Part shown: piece by piece, positions 6,872 through 12,901 of the stretch
How positions within the stretch are numbered: the first letter of the stretch is position 1
Layout: the number at the start of each line of letters is the position of its first letter
Source of the DNA: Acidimicrobiia bacterium
GTDB lineage: Bacteria; Actinomycetota; Acidimicrobiia; IMCC26256; JAENVU01
Direction of reading: 5' to 3'
Assembly (NCBI GenBank): GCA_016650415.1
Contig: JAENVU010000061.1
Location: forward strand, 1-12,901
DNA length: 12,901 nucleotides
Notes under the pieces: generated by a model
The model's input: only the letters and a program-made list of their open reading frames with translations
Told to the model about the DNA's origin: nothing
Databases searched by the model: none
Program-made: the position numbers and the translations under genes

Positions 6872-7705
6872 ATGGAACGAGTACTGGTGGGTACTGACGG
6901 GTCCGTGAGCGCCCAAGTGGCAGTTCGGTGGGCGCAGGGACTCGCGACGGCGACATCCGCCGAGTTGGTGATTGCGCACGCGTGGCAGCCGACCAGCATC
7001 GAGTTGCCGCCGGAAATGCACGAGGAACTTCGTGAACAGGCGCAGCGTTCACTCACAGAGGAGTGGTCGAGCGAAGCCCGAGCCAGCGGTGGCCGGGTGC
7101 GGGCGGTGCTGCTCGACGGTGACCCCCGCGAGACGTTGTCCGAGCTGGCCGACCGCGAGGATGCGGACCTGATCGTCGTCGGCGCGCGCGGCGCGGGCGG
7201 TCGGCCCCATGCCTTCCACATCGGCAGCGTGACCCACCATCTCGTTCACCACACCAAGCGGCCACTCGCGGCCATTCCGGCATCGGCACCGACAACGTTC
7301 CCGACCACGGTGGAACTCGGCCTGGACGGTTCGGACACCAGTCTCCGCGCCCTCGATTGGGTGCGCGACGCGGGGAGTGCCGTGGCCCGCGAGGTGATCG
7401 CGGTCTACGCGGAGTTCGTGATGGCCGAGTGGGTCCCGCGCTGGGATTCCAAGAGCTGGTACCGGGAGGCGGTCGAGGACTGCGAGCGGTGGACCCAGCC
7501 GTTGCGCGACGCCGGGCTTTCGACCACATCGAAGGTGCTCGTGCACGAACCGGTGCCCGCCCTCACCGAGGTCGGTGTGCGCGAGAACGCCGGGATGATC
7601 GTGGTCGGCTCACGCGGTCGCGGCGGCATCACCGGACTCCGGCTCGGTTCCACGGCACTCAAGGTGCTGCACGAGAGCGGGTTGCCGGTCGTGCTCGTGC
7701 CGTGA
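6872..7705 (+). CDS. Universal stress protein with two tandem Usp domains
   Basis: A 277-residue protein built from two Usp domains, the arrangement of many mycobacterial stress proteins of the dormancy regulon. Domain 1 covers residues 1-137: MERVLVGTDGSVSA, then GARGAGGRPHAFHIGSVTHH (104-123), then a final strand. Domain 2 covers about 145-277: VELGLDGSDTS, then GSRGRGGITGLRLGSTA (246-262), then LPVVLVP. Both signature loops are intact, so both sites could bind ATP. The open frame reaches back to 6779, but the Usp fold begins at Met 6872. No strong Shine-Dalgarno sequence precedes this start, so a very short leader or leaderless transcript is possible. A DosR-box-like element ends 35 bases upstream. 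A GC-rich hairpin follows the stop. Confidence 0.94.
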   Translation: MERVLVGTDGSVSAQVAVRWAQGLATATSAELVIAHAWQPTSIELPPEMHEELREQAQRSLTEEWSSEARASGGRVRAVLLDGDPRETLSELADREDADLIVVGARGAGGRPHAFHIGSVTHHLVHHTKRPLAAIPASAPTTFPTTVELGLDGSDTSLRALDWVRDAGSAVAREVIAVYAEFVMAEWVPRWDSKSWYREAVEDCERWTQPLRDAGLSTTSKVLVHEPVPALTEVGVRENAGMIVVGSRGRGGITGLRLGSTALKVLHESGLPVVLVP

Positions 7706-7711
7706 CGGCGT

Positions 7712-7728
7712 CGGCCCGATCCGGGCCG
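7712..7728 (+). terminator. GC-rich hairpin after the tandem universal stress protein gene
   Basis: CGGCCCG and CGGGCCG form a perfect 7-bp stem around a 3-base loop, beginning 6 bases after the stop codon. No run of T follows, as is common for terminators in GC-rich actinobacteria, so the call rests on stem strength and position. A second weak dyad (GGAATT...AATTCC, 7737-7755) lies just beyond. Confidence 0.5.
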
Positions 7729-7860
7729 GCCACCTCGGAATTCCCTTGAAATTCCAGTGGATTTCGCGTCCGATCGAACGTATGGTCTGATGCCGCGTCG
7801 GGCTCTATCCGGCGACATCCGGGGAAGTCGACGCCGACGCTGGGGGAACGGCCCGTTCAT

Positions 7861-9126
7861 TTCCAGGAGCTGCTGACCGACACGTGGCCGGACGACCGAG
7901 TGGTGGTCGGCCGCTGGAACGGACGCCTGGTTGCGCTCGACGCGGGACAACCGTTGTTGGTCGTCGGACCACCGCGGGCCGGAAAGACCACGGCGATCAA
8001 CGTGCCCAACGTCGCTCGCTGGCGCGGCAACGTCGTGGCGACGTCCATACGCGCCGACGTGCTCGACGTGACGTACGCGCGGCGGGCCGGCCGTGGCGAA
8101 GTCCGGGTGTTCGACCCCACCGACACGCTCGGCTACGGGCTGCCCGGTCACCTTGACTTCGTGACCCCGTGCCGAGATCTCGACGTCGCCCGCACGACGG
8201 CGCGCGCTGATGCAATACATGCGCACCGACCACCTGCGTGACGGTGAGTTCTGGCGGACCAGCGCCGCCCGACTCCTCAGCATCCTCCTGTTCGCGGGTG
8301 CACACGCAGACCAGCCACTCGATGCCGTGACCGGCTGGCTGACGTCGTCATCGTCATCCGAGGTCGTCGACATCCTCGAGGACGCGGGCAGCGCGATCGC
8401 ACTCCAGAGCTTCGACGACTTCGCCGGGCACCGCTCGGACTCCTACACCGGTTCGGTTCGAGCGACGGCGCTCACCGCCATGCAGACGTACGAGGACTCA
8501 CGCGTCGCCCGGCGGATCCAGGCAGGCGGGTTGGACCCGGACAAGTAGGCTCCGTTGCTCCTCGCGCTCGACGAAGCCATGAATATCGCGCCCCTGCGCG
8601 ACCTCGCCGTGCTCGCATCGACAGTCGCGGGCACCGGGATCGAGCTGATCACCATCGCGCACGACTTCTCCCAGATCGTCGCTCGCTACGGCGAGGCCGA
8701 AGCGCACACGATCGTGGCGAACCATTCGCTGCTCCTCCTCGGCGGCGGTCTCCGCGAACACGCGCTGGGCGTGTTGCTCGACCGGCTCGTCGATCCCCAC
8801 CAGATTCCGAATGCGGCCGGATGGGGTGGGAGCCCCAGCGAGTGGGTCCGACGACTCGACGCGTCGCAGGCCCTCCTGATCCATCGCGACCTGCCACCCG
8901 AGGTCATCGACGTCACCCGCTGGTTCGACGACGACGCCCAGGTCCTCGAACACCTCATTGCGTTGTACGACCTCGAGGAGCGCCCGGAAGTCCGAGGAGC
9001 CGACATCGTCGAGGGCCTCGAGATCAGCCCCGCCGAGACCACATCGCGGGCACCGGTTGAGCTCCATCTCGACCGGTCCGGACGCGTGACCGTGAACTCG
9101 GAACCTGGAATAGCCGACCGATGGCT
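7861..9126 (+). pseudogene. Decayed TraG/VirD4 (TcpA-like) type IV coupling ATPase
   Basis: Three blocks in two frames together spell an actinobacterial conjugative coupling protein, the hexameric ATPase that feeds DNA to a type IV secretion channel. Block 1 (about 7861-8205) has GQPLLVVGPPRAGKTTAI, the Walker A motif, and EVRVFDPTDTLG. Block 2 (about 8207-8545) has DGEFWRTSAARLLSILLFAGA. Block 3 (from 8549) has LLLALDEAMNIAPLRDL, the Walker B motif, and ITIAHDFSQIVARYG. Four lesions are visible. The N-terminal membrane part is missing and no good start is present. The frame shifts near 8200-8210, where one extra base breaks ARTTARxLMQYM. An in-frame TAG stands at 8546-8548. The usual segment between the DPxxL region and Walker B, roughly 40-50 residues, is absent exactly at that TAG. 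The last frame stays open to 9250 but there runs antisense to the LapA-domain gene. No other conjugation gene is present, so this is a relic. Confidence 0.8.
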
Positions 9127-9384
9127 TCAGTGCTGGGGGCGGCCCGGCTTCGGTCTGCGCTTCAGTCGGTGCGCGTTCACACTCAGCGCGACGACCGCCC
9201 CCAGCACCATCGAGACGAGAATGATGAGCCAGAGATTCACCGTGGCGTGAACGAAGAGGAACTCGACCTTCGTCGACTCCGAGTTCTGAAGGAGGAAGAC
9301 CACCGCGAGCACCGCGACCAATGCTTCGCAGATCAGCCGCCATGGGATCGGACGACGTTCCCGGGGTTCTCGTACCTCGGCCAT
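9127..9384 (-). CDS. LapA-domain small membrane protein
   Basis: An 85-residue protein of the LapA (DUF1049) type. A basic N-terminus (MAEVREPRERRPIPWR) is followed by one hydrophobic helix (residues 17-33) ending in the family's FLLQNSE motif. A short extracytoplasmic hairpin (STKVEFLFVHATVN) and a second helix (51-70) come next, and the protein ends in a basic tail (RLKRRPKPGRPQH). In Gram-negative bacteria LapA helps regulate lipopolysaccharide synthesis. In actinobacteria the role is unknown, so only the domain is assigned. It lies 50 bases downstream of the two-helix membrane protein gene on the same strand and is probably co-transcribed with it. Its 3' end meets the decayed coupling-protein gene. 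Confidence 0.85.
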   Translation of the reverse strand: MAEVREPRERRPIPWRLICEALVAVLAVVFLLQNSESTKVEFLFVHATVNLWLIILVSMVLGAVVALSVNAHRLKRRPKPGRPQH

Positions 9385-9434
9385 GGGCGAAGGCTATGTG
9401 CCGCGCGGTCGCCGCGTCATCAAACCGGCGTCGA

Positions 9435-10040
9435 TCATTCGATGACCTCGTTCTTGGAGGTACGCGTCAGGTGCACGATGCCGGCGATCGACGCAAGCAA
9501 CAGAACCCCGGCCACGAGGAAGGAGACCAGCGCGGCCTGCCCGGCTTTGCGTCCGAACTCGCTGAAGCCGTACGACGTGAGGAGCAGGCCTCGAAGCGTC
9601 TCGCCCCGGAACAGCGTCTGGACCTTCCCGTCGAGCACCTGGGCCTGCTCGTCGAGCGCAGCGGCGTCGGGCGCGCCTTTCTCCTTCGCCGCGGTCGCTG
9701 CGGTCTTCGCCGCGCGCGCCGCACCGCTCGTCTCCGAGTACGTCTTGCCATCGTTGACCTCGGTGAGGTGGAGCGCGATGTATTCGTTCGCGTAGCACTC
9801 GGCCTGGGGACCGCTCGCCAACGGCTTGCCCGCGTTCGCCACGAGGCACCCGGCCCGCTTCTCCTCGGGCGCGAGGTTGGCCGCCGGCGTAAAGGTGATG
9901 CGCTGCGAAGAGAGCTGTTCCTTCACGTAATCGTTGGCGAAGGTCGCGTTGGATTGCAGTACGAGCCCGAGGACGAGCAGGAGGACCGCGAGCGCGAATC
10001 CTCCGACGACGAAGAACAGATCGAGCGTACGACGACGCAT
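9435..10040 (-). CDS. Two-helix membrane protein of unknown function
   Basis: A 201-residue membrane protein. Helix 1 spans residues 8-29 after a basic MRRRTLD start. A long loop (30-165), probably outside the membrane, follows, then helix 2 (167-190) and a short tail. The loop contains NDYVKEQLSSQRITFTP, two cysteines (Cys65 and Cys82) that could pair, the stretch ECYANEYIALHLTEVNDGKTY, and an Ala/Lys-rich, probably helical section (105-135). This architecture recalls actinobacterial proteins often labelled aromatic ring-opening dioxygenase LigA; nothing here supports that enzymatic name. ATG at 10040 is preceded by AAGGGG (10047-10052, minus strand), a good ribosome site. Two DosR-box-like elements lie 109-145 bases upstream. 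The LapA-domain gene follows and is likely co-transcribed. Confidence 0.8.
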   Translation of the reverse strand: MRRRTLDLFFVVGGFALAVLLLVLGLVLQSNATFANDYVKEQLSSQRITFTPAANLAPEEKRAGCLVANAGKPLASGPQAECYANEYIALHLTEVNDGKTYSETSGAARAAKTAATAAKEKGAPDAAALDEQAQVLDGKVQTLFRGETLRGLLLTSYGFSEFGRKAGQAALVSFLVAGVLLLASIAGIVHLTRTSKNEVIE

Positions 10041-10148
10041 GGAATGGCCCCTTGTGGTCAACAGAATCGAAGCATCGGTGGTTCCCGACGCTCGGCCATT
10101 CTCACCGGTGGCGCGACGAGAAGAAACAAGCGCATGGCCCCGATCGAC

Positions 10149-10162
10149 GGACCGAAAGTCCC
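10149..10162 (-). promoter_or_regulatory. DosR-box-like element, upstream of two-helix membrane protein gene (site 1)
   Basis: On the minus strand it reads GGGACTTTCGGTCC. It matches 11 of 14 positions of the palindromic mycobacterial DosR core GGGACTTTAGTCCC, and 13 of 14 of the variant ending CGGCCC. It is the best GGGACTTT match in the window. It lies in the 160-base gap between the acyltransferase gene and the membrane protein gene, starting 109 bases upstream of the latter. Confidence 0.5.
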
Positions 10163-10171
10163 ACCCCGAGC

Positions 10172-10185
10172 CGGACCAGAGTCCC
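10172..10185 (-). promoter_or_regulatory. DosR-box-like element, upstream of two-helix membrane protein gene (site 2)
   Basis: On the minus strand it reads GGGACTCTGGTCCG, with the palindromic arms GGAC and GTCC separated by four bases as in the classical DosR core; 11 of 14 positions agree. Its start is 23 bases from the first site, so both would lie near the same helical face, as in paired DosR sites. No other structure is seen in the 10041-10200 gap. Confidence 0.5.
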
Positions 10186-10200
10186 CTAGGCAGTGAATAC

Positions 10201-11619
10201 TCAGCCGGGTCGCACCCGGGCCCGCTCGACCAGTTCGCGAAACGCGGTGCCGATTCCATCGACGAGGACCCCGAGGTCGGCGGTGTGGTCACGGTCGCCG
10301 GTGATGCCGAAGTAGAGCGTTCCGCAGTAGGAGTAGATCGCAATCGTGATCCGGATATGGCCGGCGATCGGGACGAACGGGTAGGCGGCGAGCATCCGGC
10401 GGCCTCCGAGGTACAACGCGAACTGTGGCCCGGGAACGTTCGTTGTGACCGTTTGGAACCATTCCTGAGAATGCACGAGCATCCGCGCGATGGCCGCGGC
10501 CGCCGCCGGGGGGACGACGTCGCCGGCCGCAAGCACCGTGCTCGACGCATCCACCTCGTGCGAACGCTTCAGCTCGTCGACGTGGGCTCGGACCGCGGTC
10601 AAAGTCTCGACCGGATCCTCGATGTCGACCGGCAGACGAGCGTGGAGCGCCGCGACCCGATTGTCGAACACACCGCGGGCATCCTCACTGCGCAAGGACA
10701 CTGGTACCAGCGACGAGACCGCCTGGCCGGCGAGCTCGACCCCGCGGCTCTCCAGGAGCGATCGGAATCCTCGCGTGACGACGGCGAGCACGACATCGTT
10801 CACGGTGCCGCCGAACGCCGCACGAATCGTGCGGACGTCGTCGAGCGTTGCGGTGGTCTGCAGCCACCGCCGGTGCGGGCCGATCGGTCCGGTCAACGCC
10901 GCACTCCGGTGCTCCAGCGGAGCCAGCAACTGCTCGGTCCCCACCACGACGTCGCGGAGCCGACCCATGGCCCGGAAGGGATGGAGGAACGAATCCACGG
11001 CACCGGCCGCGACATCGGCTGCGACGCCGACACTGTTCGTCACGCTCATGCGTGCGAGTTGGAGTCGCGTCGGCTCCGGGCCCGGAGCCCAGGGTTCGGC
11101 GATCGGAGGGTGCTGATCGGGTGAGCGGTCCATCATCACGCCGAGGAGATCGCTGCCGGCAATGCCGTCGACCATGCAGTGGTGCACCTTGCTGATCACT
11201 GCCCACCCGCCGTCGGGCAACCCCTCGACCACCCACATCTCCCACAGGGGTCGGAGCCGGTCGAGCTGCTGCGACATCACCCGCTCGACGAGACGGTCGA
11301 GCCCATCGGGCTCGCTCGGGGGAACCGCGCTGTGCCGGAGGTGATGGTCCAGATCGAAGTGCACATCGTCGATCCAGAGTGGTCGGCCGACGCTCAGTGG
11401 CGCCTCTCGAACCCGTTGCCGGTAGCGCGGCACGAGACCGAGCTTGGCCTCGACGACCGCGCGGATCAGCGGGAACGCCGGAACTGGTCCTTCGAAGATC
11501 CCGACGGACCCGATGTGCATGTGGTTCACCCGGTCTTCGGCCGCGACGAAGACCGCGTCGAGCGAACCCATTCGTTCCAAGGTCACGTCCGGCTCATTGG
11601 TGCGGTGAACGTTGCTCAT
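10201..11619 (-). CDS. WS/DGAT wax ester synthase/diacylglycerol O-acyltransferase
   Basis: A 472-residue enzyme that joins acyl-CoA to a diacylglycerol or long-chain alcohol, giving triacylglycerol or wax ester for lipid inclusions at the inner membrane face. The catalytic HHxxxDG motif is intact as KVHHCMVDGIAG (His146, His147, Asp151, Gly152). Other family blocks are RPLWEMWVVEGL (123-134), the NDVVLAVVTRG stretch in the second half, and TNVPGPQFALYLGGRRM near the C-terminus. The open frame extends upstream to 11778. The start is set at ATG 11619, because the fold begins soon after (TLERMGSLDAVFVAAED) and AAAGGT at 11629-11634 provides a ribosome site. Members such as mycobacterial Tgs1 belong to the DosR regulon, and a DosR-box-like element lies about 62 bases upstream here. 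It diverges from the lipoprotein gene. Confidence 0.94.
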   Translation of the reverse strand: MSNVHRTNEPDVTLERMGSLDAVFVAAEDRVNHMHIGSVGIFEGPVPAFPLIRAVVEAKLGLVPRYRQRVREAPLSVGRPLWIDDVHFDLDHHLRHSAVPPSEPDGLDRLVERVMSQQLDRLRPLWEMWVVEGLPDGGWAVISKVHHCMVDGIAGSDLLGVMMDRSPDQHPPIAEPWAPGPEPTRLQLARMSVTNSVGVAADVAAGAVDSFLHPFRAMGRLRDVVVGTEQLLAPLEHRSAALTGPIGPHRRWLQTTATLDDVRTIRAAFGGTVNDVVLAVVTRGFRSLLESRGVELAGQAVSSLVPVSLRSEDARGVFDNRVAALHARLPVDIEDPVETLTAVRAHVDELKRSHEVDASSTVLAAGDVVPPAAAAAIARMLVHSQEWFQTVTTNVPGPQFALYLGGRRMLAAYPFVPIAGHIRITIAIYSYCGTLYFGITGDRDHTADLGVLVDGIGTAFRELVERARVRPG

Positions 11620-11681
11620 TCCTTGCACCTTTCGCTGACGGGCGAATATCTCATTCCACGACGTCAGCGGCGGGTCCGGAA

Positions 11682-11695
11682 GGGTCGGTGGTCCC
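11682..11695 (-). promoter_or_regulatory. DosR-box-like element upstream of the acyltransferase gene
   Basis: On the minus strand it reads GGGACCACCGACCC, keeping the GGGAC and CCC arms and the G between them; 10 of 14 positions agree with GGGACTTTCGGCCC. It starts 62 bases before the acyltransferase ATG. The centre is poorly conserved, so this is the weakest of the elements listed. Confidence 0.35.
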
Positions 11696-11712
11696 AAAAG
11701 CCTCGGGACCAC
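11688..11712. repeat. Perfect 8-bp dyad with 9-base loop in the divergent acyltransferase/lipoprotein promoter region
   Basis: GTGGTCCC and GGGACCAC are exact reverse complements around AAAAGCCTC. The dyad lies in the 183-base gap between two divergent start codons, so an operator is more likely than a terminator. It overlaps both the DosR-box-like element and the 16-bp direct repeat. Confidence 0.6.
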
Positions 11713-11721
11713 TTCCGGCCT
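11706..11721 (+). repeat. 16-bp direct repeat GGACCACTTCCGGCCT, copy 1
   Basis: This copy lies 81 bases before the lipoprotein ATG. An exact second copy lies at 12452-12467, at a similar distance before the next plus-strand gene. Its start is 24 bases from the DosR-box-like element at 11682. Confidence 0.65.
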
Positions 11722-11802
11722 CGCGCGACCGGTGCGCGCCGACGACCCGATCGGGACCTCCTGCCCTGGTTGTCGCATCGCACCTTCGACACACTCCCAG
11801 CC

Positions 11803-12432
11803 ATGAGGAAGCTCTTCCTGCTCACGGTCGTGGCCGCGGTGGCGTTGATCGGGTGTGGTGGTGGCAGCGGCAGCAAGTCATCGTCGACCACCCGATCGCG
11901 CCCACCGACGAGTCGTTCCACGTCGACTACGCGGGCCGGTTCATCGACGACCGAGACGTCGCCGACGACAACCGGGTGTCCGAGCGGGGGCGGCACGACC
12001 GACGTCCGCGACACTTTCCCGAACCGAATGAGTTCGTTGGTCGGCAAGGACATCCGCACCGGTGCGCATCCCTGCTACGACCGATTCGTGATCGAGCTCC
12101 AACCATCGGATCCGGCCGTCCCGTTCCCGGGCTACTGGGTTCGCTATGTGCCCAAGCCCATCTCGGCGTCACCGAGTGGCCTGCCGGTCACCATCCGCGG
12201 TGACGCGGTCCTCATGGTCTCCCTGGGCTCCTGGATGAACGGTCCCGAACAGAACGGCTACACCGGGCCGACCGAGGTGTACCCGGCCAACGTCTCCACG
12301 ATCCTCGAGTACCGCCTCAACGAGGACTTCGAAGGTCAGAGTGCCTGGGCGCTCGGTCTCGACCGCACCCGACCCTTCACCGTCACCACCCTCACTGCTC
12401 CTCCCCGCCTCGTCGTCGACATCGCCAGGTGA
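11803..12432 (+). CDS. Lipoprotein with AMIN-like domain
   Basis: A 209-residue exported lipoprotein. The signal peptide MRKLFLLTVVAAVALIGC ends in a lipobox (LIGC) with Cys18 as the lipidated residue. A low-complexity Ser/Thr/Gly linker follows (about 19-58), as in many actinobacterial surface lipoproteins. The globular part (about 60-209) includes CYDRFVIELQ, PGYWVRYVPKPI, VTIRGDAVLMVSL, YTGPTEVYPANVSTILEYRL, WALGLDRTRPFTV and a final PRLVVDI strand. This is the pattern of the actinobacterial AMIN-like domain found in cell-envelope lipoproteins, whose ligand is not known. The frame is open far upstream but antisense to the acyltransferase; ATG 11803 is fixed by the signal peptide. No clear Shine-Dalgarno sequence is seen. 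Confidence 0.88.
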   Translation: MRKLFLLTVVAAVALIGCGGGSGSKSSSTTRSRPPTSRSTSTTRAGSSTTETSPTTTGCPSGGGTTDVRDTFPNRMSSLVGKDIRTGAHPCYDRFVIELQPSDPAVPFPGYWVRYVPKPISASPSGLPVTIRGDAVLMVSLGSWMNGPEQNGYTGPTEVYPANVSTILEYRLNEDFEGQSAWALGLDRTRPFTVTTLTAPPRLVVDIAR

Positions 12433-12451
12433 TACGTCCGGCCGCGCCGGT

Positions 12452-12467
12452 GGACCACTTCCGGCCT
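12452..12467 (+). repeat. 16-bp direct repeat GGACCACTTCCGGCCT, copy 2
   Basis: An exact copy of 11706-11721, located between the lipoprotein stop and the flavoprotein start (91 bases before its ATG). It starts 25 bases before the DosR-box-like element at 12477. Both copies could be a variant of the same operator with arms (GGACC/GGCC) set slightly further apart. Confidence 0.65.
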
Positions 12468-12476
12468 GCACGGCTC

Positions 12477-12490
12477 GGGCACTTCGGCCC
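12477..12490 (+). promoter_or_regulatory. DosR-box-like element upstream of the flavoprotein gene
   Basis: It reads GGGCACTTCGGCCC and differs by one base from the element before the tandem universal stress protein (6823-6836, minus strand); 11 of 14 positions agree with GGGACTTTCGGCCC. A -10-like TACCCT lies 25 bases downstream at 12515-12520, consistent with an activator site over the -35 region. Confidence 0.45.
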
Positions 12491-12558
12491 TACGCCTCCC
12501 GACCGGCCGGCTTGTACCCTCGACAAGTGAAGACCGAATCAATCGAGAGGCTGCAATC

Positions 12559-12901
12559 ATGACCGCGCGCGTCGTCATCCTCGGCGGCGGCACCGGTGGA
12601 ACGCTCACCGCCAACCGTCTGCGCAAAGTCCTCCCAGCCGATGCAGGGATCACCGTCGTCGACATCGACGATCGGCACGTGTACCAACCCGGGCTTCTGT
12701 TCGTCCCCTTCGGCCTCGCCGATCCGGAGGACATCGTGCGCCCACGCGCCCGGCAACTCCACCGCGGGATCGAGTACCGCCAGTGCGCGGTCGATCACGT
12801 CGACATCGAAGCCGACCAGGTGCACCTCGCCGACGACACCGTCCTCGACTACGACGTGCTCGTCGTCGCCACCGGTTCGCGCCTCGTCCCCGAGGAGACG
12901 G
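12559..12901 (+). CDS. Sulfide:quinone oxidoreductase-like FAD/NAD(P)-dependent oxidoreductase, partial
   Basis: The first 114 residues of a flavoprotein that continues beyond the right edge. The N-terminus VVILGGGTGGTLTANRLRK (5-23) is the FAD-binding Rossmann motif GxGxxG, followed by the acidic strand end TVVDIDD. HVYQPGLLFVPFG is typical of sulfide:quinone oxidoreductases and related type II NADH dehydrogenases, and DYDVLVVATGSRLVPEE is the second FAD-contact motif. Such enzymes pass electrons from sulfide or NADH to the quinone pool at the membrane. The SQR cysteines lie mostly beyond the edge, so the donor cannot be decided. The ATG at 12559 follows GAGAGG at 12545-12550, a good ribosome site. 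A DosR-box-like element and the second 16-bp repeat lie in the 126-base gap upstream. Confidence 0.85.
   Translation, partial: MTARVVILGGGTGGTLTANRLRKVLPADAGITVVDIDDRHVYQPGLLFVPFGLADPEDIVRPRARQLHRGIEYRQCAVDHVDIEADQVHLADDTVLDYDVLVVATGSRLVPEET

Noticed and set aside
9435..10040. Aromatic ring-opening dioxygenase LigA assignment
   Set aside because: Two membrane helices and no metal-binding dioxygenase motif; the name is a propagated label for this kind of protein.
9321..11124. Long plus-strand open frames across the membrane protein and acyltransferase region
   Set aside because: Antisense to genes with intact signal, membrane or catalytic motifs; no ribosome sites or domains.
1..12901. tRNA, rRNA, CRISPR array, insertion sequence or riboswitch
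   Set aside because: No regularly spaced repeats, no transposase motifs, and no recognisable RNA gene or riboswitch core on either strand by reading.

Overview
The window is GC-rich, densely coded, and has single-residue-biased actinobacterial proteins (a WS/DGAT wax ester/triacylglycerol synthase, an AMIN-like lipoprotein, a TcpA/TraG-like coupling protein, tandem universal stress proteins). It most likely comes from an actinomycete-type chromosome (Actinomycetota, possibly Acidimicrobiia). That placement is inferred from protein families and composition; no rRNA, tRNA or phylogenetic marker is present.

Layout. 1-2801 (minus strand): a tight three-gene operon of a secernin-like C69 peptidase, a class III PLP aminotransferase and a protein with a kinase-like N-lobe that runs off the left edge. 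Both junctions are 4-base GTGA stop/start overlaps. The peptidase gene is bracketed by a 34-bp near-perfect inverted repeat, one copy being the 5' end of the aminotransferase gene. 2948-3793 (minus): an MscS-type channel. 3968-5901 (plus): a quinone-oxidoreductase-like MDR enzyme, a universal stress protein and a dodecin. 5943-6758 (minus) and 6872-7705 (plus): a divergent SDR dehydrogenase and tandem-domain universal stress protein. 7861-9126 (plus): a decayed type IV coupling protein. 9127-10040 (minus): a LapA-domain protein and a two-helix membrane protein. 10201-11619 (minus): a WS/DGAT acyltransferase. 11803-12432 (plus): an AMIN-like lipoprotein. 12559 to the right edge (plus): the N-terminus of a sulfide:quinone-oxidoreductase-like flavoprotein.

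How it fits together. From 5.1 kb rightward the gene content (universal stress proteins, a triacylglycerol synthase, flavin storage, a quinone-linked flavoprotein) resembles the hypoxia/dormancy regulon controlled by DosR in mycobacteria. Four intergenic regions in this part carry GGGAC...GNCCC-type elements that look like DosR boxes, and in three of them a second element starts 23-25 bp away. A stress/dormancy regulon outside mycobacteria is therefore the main hypothesis from the window. No regulator gene is present here and no motif scan could be run. The left operon is a separate and apparently undescribed gene combination.
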